Source: Pseudomonadota bacterium (GTDB taxonomy: Bacteria > Pseudomonadota > Gammaproteobacteria > Burkholderiales > Burkholderiaceae). From it: DNA of 8,028 nt. This document shows positions 5,760 through 8,028 of this stretch, piece after piece. Every line of letters starts with the position of its first letter. The stretch's first letter is position 1. The translations under genes and the position numbers were made by a program. The stretch lies in assembly GCA_029777935.1 (NCBI GenBank), contig JAKORH010000358.1:1-8028 (forward strand), written 5' to 3'. The notes below the pieces were generated by a model, which was not told where the DNA came from, ran no database searches, and saw only the letters and a program-made list of their open reading frames with translations.

Positions 5760-6776
5760 ATGAGAGTCTTTCAGATCCAGGACGACTGGGGCATGGACCA
5801 CCTGCAGCTCGCCACGCGGCCCGATCCGAAACCGGGGCCGGGACAGGTGCTGCTGCGGATGAAGGCCGCGTCGCTGAACTACCGCGACTCGGTGGTGCCG
5901 AACCGCGGCTACGGATCGTTCACCGGCAATCTGCCGCTGATCCCGATCTCCGATGGCGTGGGCGAAGTGGTGGAGATCGGCGCCGGCGTCACGCGCGTGA
6001 AGGTCGGCGACCGCGTGTGCCCGACCTTTCACCAGGGATGGATCGCGGGCGACCCCGACCTCGCGCGCATCACGCAGACGCTCGGCGGTCCGATCGACGG
6101 CACGATGGCCGACCTGATGTGCCTGTCCGAGCAGGGCGTATCGAAGGTGCCGTCCCATCTCACCGACGAGGAAGCAGCGGCGCTGCCCTGCGCGGCGTTG
6201 ACCGCGTGGAGCGCGCTCGTGACCTACGAGGACCTGCGGCCCGGCTCGCGCGTGCTGGTGCAGGGTACCGGCGGCGTGGCGCTGTTCGCGATCCAGTTCG
6301 CGAAGCTGCTTGGCGCGCACGTGACCGTGATCTCGTCGAGCGACGACAAGCTCGCGCGCGCACGGCGGCTCGGCGCCGACGCCGGCATCAACTACACGAC
6401 CACGCCGGAATGGTCGAAGCCGGCACGCGAAGCCACCGGCGGCGCGGGGTTCGATCACATCGTCGAACTCGGCGGCGAGAAGACGCTGCCGCAGTCGCTG
6501 CGCTGCATCCGCCCCGGCGGGACGCTATCGATGATCGGCGTGCTTTCCGGTTCGGCGCTCGCGGCGCCGCTCGGGCTCGTCGTGACCCGGCAGGTGCGGA
6601 TGCAGGGCATCACGGTCGGTCATCGCGACGGCTTCGAGGCGATGCTGCGCGCGGTCGGCCAGCACAGGCTGAAGCCGGTGGTTGACCGCGTGTTCGACTT
6701 CGCGCAACTGAAGGACGCGATGGCTTACCTGAAGAGCGGCGCGCAGTTCGGCAAGATCTGCATCCGGCACACTTGA
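5760..6776 (+). CDS. Zinc-independent MDR oxidoreductase (NAD(P)H:quinone oxidoreductase-like)
   Basis: A 338-residue medium-chain dehydrogenase/reductase. The GroES-like N-terminal domain has SLNYRD at 38-43, where zinc-dependent alcohol dehydrogenases have their catalytic cysteine; with Asn-Tyr here, the catalytic zinc is expected to be absent, as in the quinone oxidoreductase branch. The Rossmann cofactor loop is GTGGVALFAIQFAK at 169-182, with SSSDDK at 192-197 after the second strand, where NAD(P) selectivity is set. RPGGTLSMIG at 251-260 and KPVVDRVFDF at 305-314 are family features. It probably reduces quinones or enals or oxidises an alcohol with NADP(H); substrate is unknown. The start at 5760 is supported by GGAG at 5750-5753. 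An in-frame ATG at 5658 would add 34 residues encoded by palindrome and repeat sequence and is rejected. It is transcribed divergently from the catabolic operon. Confidence 0.9.
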   Translation: MRVFQIQDDWGMDHLQLATRPDPKPGPGQVLLRMKAASLNYRDSVVPNRGYGSFTGNLPLIPISDGVGEVVEIGAGVTRVKVGDRVCPTFHQGWIAGDPDLARITQTLGGPIDGTMADLMCLSEQGVSKVPSHLTDEEAAALPCAALTAWSALVTYEDLRPGSRVLVQGTGGVALFAIQFAKLLGAHVTVISSSDDKLARARRLGADAGINYTTTPEWSKPAREATGGAGFDHIVELGGEKTLPQSLRCIRPGGTLSMIGVLSGSALAAPLGLVVTRQVRMQGITVGHRDGFEAMLRAVGQHRLKPVVDRVFDFAQLKDAMAYLKSGAQFGKICIRHT

Positions 6777-6779
6777 TCT

Positions 6780-6815
6780 CCCCTCTCCCTTTGGGAGAGG
6801 GGCCGGGGGTGAGGG
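6780..6815. repeat. C/T-G/A hairpin repeat, copy D
   Basis: CCCCTCTCCC at 6780-6789 and GGGAGAGGGG at 6793-6802 form a perfect 10-bp stem with a TTT loop, then CCGGGGGTGAGGG to 6815. It starts three bases after the oxidoreductase stop codon. The position suits a transcript-end or mRNA-protecting hairpin, but no T-run follows the stem. Confidence 0.8.
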
Positions 6816-6841
6816 ACGGGCTTCAGGGTTTTCACCGGCTG

Positions 6842-6859
6842 GCGCTACGAGCGTAGCGC
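6842..6859 (+). other. Short dyad upstream of the riboswitch
   Basis: GCGCTAC at 6842-6848 pairs with GTAGCGC at 6853-6859 around GAGC. The same GTAGCGC occurs again inside the aptamer at 6889-6895, so the first arm has two possible partners. The bases between repeat copy D and this dyad (6816-6841) show nothing recognisable; the terC promoter should be here or just upstream, but no clear hexamers are seen. Confidence 0.4.
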
Positions 6860-6879
6860 TGGTCTGATTCGCCCGCCTC

Positions 6880-7010
6880 CGACGGGGAGTAGCGCGGGAC
6901 TCGCCTCACGGTCCCGCTGCGATGTCGTCAATACGGCGATGTGATCGCGCAGGCGCACGATCCATCGCCCGGCGTCGCGAGCCGGTAACGCCGGCGCGCC
7001 AGACCGAAAG
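6880..7010 (+). promoter_or_regulatory. yybP-ykoY (manganese) riboswitch aptamer
   Basis: The conserved segments occur in the right order: GGGGAGTAGC at 6884-6893, TCGTCAATA at 6925-6933, CGG at 6970-6972 and GCCAGACC at 6998-7005. The helices fit. P2 is GCGGGAC (6894-6900) with GTCCCGC (6911-6917). P3 is TGCGATG (6918-6924) with CGTCGCG (6973-6979), including G-U pairs, with the TCGTCAATA/CGG internal loop. Its distal part is GGCGATG (6935-6941) with CATCGCC (6963-6969). P4 is GCCGG (6981-6985) with CCGGC (6991-6995). P1 is weak: CGG (6883-6885) with CCG (7004-7006), plus CTC/GAG further out. In bacteria this Mn2+-sensing class often precedes alx/terC/ykoY genes and turns them on when manganese is high, exactly the gene found downstream here. 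Assignment is by recall of the consensus, not by a covariance search. Confidence 0.85.
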
Positions 7011-7081
7011 AGCGACAACTCCAACCCCGCGGTCCGCGCCTGGCCATACCAGAACCTATCTCAGAGTCCCCGATGGATCGC

Positions 7082-7184
7082 GTTGCGACGAGAAGCCGGC
7101 GGATGCTAGGCGGCAGGCGCAGGACAGTAGCTCGGCCTACGGCCAAGCCTGCCAACGACGCAGACGCCGGCTTATCGTCGCAAC
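7082..7184. repeat. Internal hairpin arm 1 of the element
   Basis: The 19 bases at 7082-7100 (GTTGCGACG..GCCGGC) pair with 7166-7184 with a single mismatch (G7092/A7174). Nested within are GGCAGGC (7112-7118) with GCCTGCC (7147-7153), and a terminal GGCC-TAC-GGCC hairpin (7134-7144). The arm is thus stem upon stem to its tip. Confidence 0.85.
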
Positions 7185-7192
7185 CCTCCGGG

Positions 7193-7291
7193 GCGGGGTC
7201 GCATTGGGCGCATAACGTTGTTGCGGCTCGGGTCCTTGCATCAGCAATGGTCCCCTCGCCGCGCCTAGTTCTGCGCCCAGTGCGACCCCGC
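7193..7291. repeat. Internal hairpin arm 2 of the element
   Basis: The 20 bases at 7193-7212 (GCGGGGTCG..GGGCGCA) pair with 7272-7291. The only non-Watson-Crick position is T7204/G7280, which would be a U-G wobble in a plus-strand transcript. The tip carries TTGC-ATCA-GCAA within less regular pairing. Confidence 0.85.
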
Positions 7292-7324
7292 CGCGCCCAC
7301 CGGGGACTCTGAGATAGGTTCTGC

Positions 7325-7329
7325 AGAGG
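7325..7329 (+). promoter_or_regulatory. terC ribosome binding site next to the element border
   Basis: AGAGG lies 8 bases before ATG 7338 and starts two bases after the last base of the element's right terminal arm (7323). A folded terminal stem would sit directly against this site. Confidence 0.7.
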
Positions 7330-7337
7330 CAAATCCC

Positions 7338-8028
7338 ATGACGTCCGTCGGCACGCCGTCGCTGTGGTCGCTGTTTGCGGCGTTCGTCTTCGTCGCGCTG
7401 CTGGTCGACTTCCTGGCGCTGCGCAAGCAGGGCGCGCACAAGGTGTCGATGCGCGAAGCGGCGCTGTGGTCGCTCGTCTGGGTCGCGGTGTCCTTCGCGT
7501 TCTGCGGCTGGTTGTGGTGGTACCTCGGCGGCACACAGGGCAACGCGGCCGCCGGCGCCAGGGCGCTCGAATTCGCGACCGGCTACCTGATCGAGAAGGC
7601 ACTCGCGGTCGACAACATCTTCGTGTTCCTGATGCTGTTCACCTATTTCGCCGTACCGGCGGAGTTCCAGAAGCGCGCGCTGATGATCGGCATCCTCGGC
7701 GCGCTCGTGCTGCGCGCGGTGATGATCCTGATCGGCGCGTGGCTGATCGCGCGCTTCGACTGGATCCTGTACGTGTTCGGCGCGTTCCTGCTCTTCACCG
7801 GCATCAAGATGTGGTGGGCCGCCGGGCAGGAGCCCGACCTCGAAGGCAACCCGGCGCTGCAGTGGCTCCGCCGCCACCTGAAGATCGCGCCCGGCTACGA
7901 CGGCGAGAAGTTCTTCACGCGCGTCGACGGCGCGCGGATGGCCACGCCGCTCACCGTCGTGATCCTGCTGATCGGCATCGTCGACATCGTGTTCGCGGTC
8001 GACTCGATCCCGGCGATCTTCGCGATCA
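7338..8028 (+). CDS. TerC/Alx-family integral membrane protein (partial, runs off the window)
   Basis: The frame is open from ATG 7338 to the window end and gives 230 residues of a family usually about 300-350 long. Hydrophobic segments lie near residues 8-28, 43-62, 90-106, 116-137, 143-160 and 204-229. The family signatures are LIEKALAVDNIFVF at 84-97, with E86 and D92, and VFAVDSIPAIFAI at 218-230, with D222. These acidic membrane residues are the conserved metal-site candidates of TerC proteins. Alx/YkoY-type members act in manganese export or in metal loading of exported proteins. The yybP-ykoY riboswitch in the leader supports a manganese-linked role, so this is probably an Alx-like Mn2+ exporter rather than a tellurite-resistance protein. 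The C-terminal third is not in the window. Confidence 0.92.
   Translation, partial: MTSVGTPSLWSLFAAFVFVALLVDFLALRKQGAHKVSMREAALWSLVWVAVSFAFCGWLWWYLGGTQGNAAAGARALEFATGYLIEKALAVDNIFVFLMLFTYFAVPAEFQKRALMIGILGALVLRAVMILIGAWLIARFDWILYVFGAFLLFTGIKMWWAAGQEPDLEGNPALQWLRRHLKIAPGYDGEKFFTRVDGARMATPLTVVILLIGIVDIVFAVDSIPAIFAI

Larger units (their letters stand above)
7050..7323. repeat. Inverted-repeat-bounded structured element (MITE-like or structured RNA)
   Basis: The left end 7050-7076 and right end 7297-7323 are inverted copies with 26 of 27 bases complementary; bases 7050-7072 with 7301-7323 are perfect. The arms read CAGAACCTATCTCAGAG inward from each end. Inside are two further long dyads (separate entries) that fill almost the whole interior: linkers at the junction are only 5, 8 and 5 bases. 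The block therefore folds into a compact three-way junction as DNA cruciform or RNA. It contains no credible gene and no transposase. No target-site duplication is visible at its borders. It lies between the riboswitch and the terC ribosome binding site, and the aptamer-to-ATG distance would be 53 bases without it. A non-autonomous mobile element or a dispersed structured-RNA element are the leading options. I do not recognise the family. Confidence 0.8.

Noticed and set aside
6780..6815. Intrinsic terminator after the oxidoreductase gene.
   Set aside because: The stem is strong, but no T-run follows and near-identical hairpins occur at non-terminal places, so it is listed as a repeat.
7050..7323. 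Insertion sequence with transposase, integron attC site, or CRISPR.
   Set aside because: No transposase frame, no attC core sites I can identify, no regularly spaced direct repeats, and no target-site duplication at the borders.
6922..7877. Open frames on both strands through the riboswitch, the structured element and terC (for example 6922-7215 plus, 6928-7602 and 7137-7877 minus).
   Set aside because: They translate the structured repeats or run antisense to the clear TerC reading frame, and show no domain.

Overview
The window is a GC-rich stretch (about two thirds G+C by eye, strong G/C third-position bias) from what looks like a betaproteobacterium, most likely of the order Burkholderiales. 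That placement is an inference. It rests on codon bias, on the gene set (type III CoA-transferase, CitE-like lyase, MaoC hydratase, TRAP binding protein, RraA-like aldolase) and on dispersed repeats of the kind common in that group. No rRNA or other phylogenetic marker is present.

Layout. Positions 1-75 are the tail of a dodecin gene (+). Positions 157-858 encode an RraA/HMG-aldolase-like protein (+). It converges, with a 4-base gap, on a leftward operon that runs from 5544 down to 863. In transcription order the operon is: MaoC/FAS1-like hydratase, a wrecked acyl-CoA dehydrogenase remnant, a CaiB/BaiF (type III) CoA-transferase, a TRAP DctP binding protein, a CitE/HpcH-type CoA-ester lyase, and a VOC/glyoxalase-fold protein. 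A divergent regulatory region (5545-5759) with a perfect 20-bp palindrome separates this operon from a rightward zinc-independent MDR/quinone-oxidoreductase gene (5760-6776). The window ends inside a rightward terC/alx-type membrane protein gene (7338 onward).

The operon reads as a carboxylate-to-pyruvate/acetyl-CoA route. DctP binds an organic acid outside the membrane, the CoA-transferase activates it, the MaoC protein hydrates the enoyl-CoA, and the CitE-like lyase cleaves the resulting 3-hydroxyacyl-CoA. A mesaconate, itaconate or citramalate-type substrate fits best but is not proven. The acyl-CoA dehydrogenase has lost its N-terminal part and a large internal piece. The internal junction sits at an Ala-Ala-Glu motif that normally occurs twice in the protein.

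The most interesting part is 6840-7337. It holds a convincing yybP-ykoY (Mn2+) riboswitch aptamer at about 6884-7005, as expected before a terC/alx gene. Between the aptamer and the gene lies a separate block of about 274 bp (7050-7323). Its ends form a 26/27 inverted repeat, and it contains two more long, nearly perfect hairpin arms, so it folds into a compact three-way junction. Removing the block leaves an ordinary 53-base spacing from aptamer to start codon. It therefore looks like a MITE-like or structured-RNA insertion in the riboswitch leader. Repeats elsewhere include four C/T-G/A hairpins of one family and an inverted pair of the GTCATTCCCGCG type. Two of these hairpins sit on either side of dctP inside the operon.
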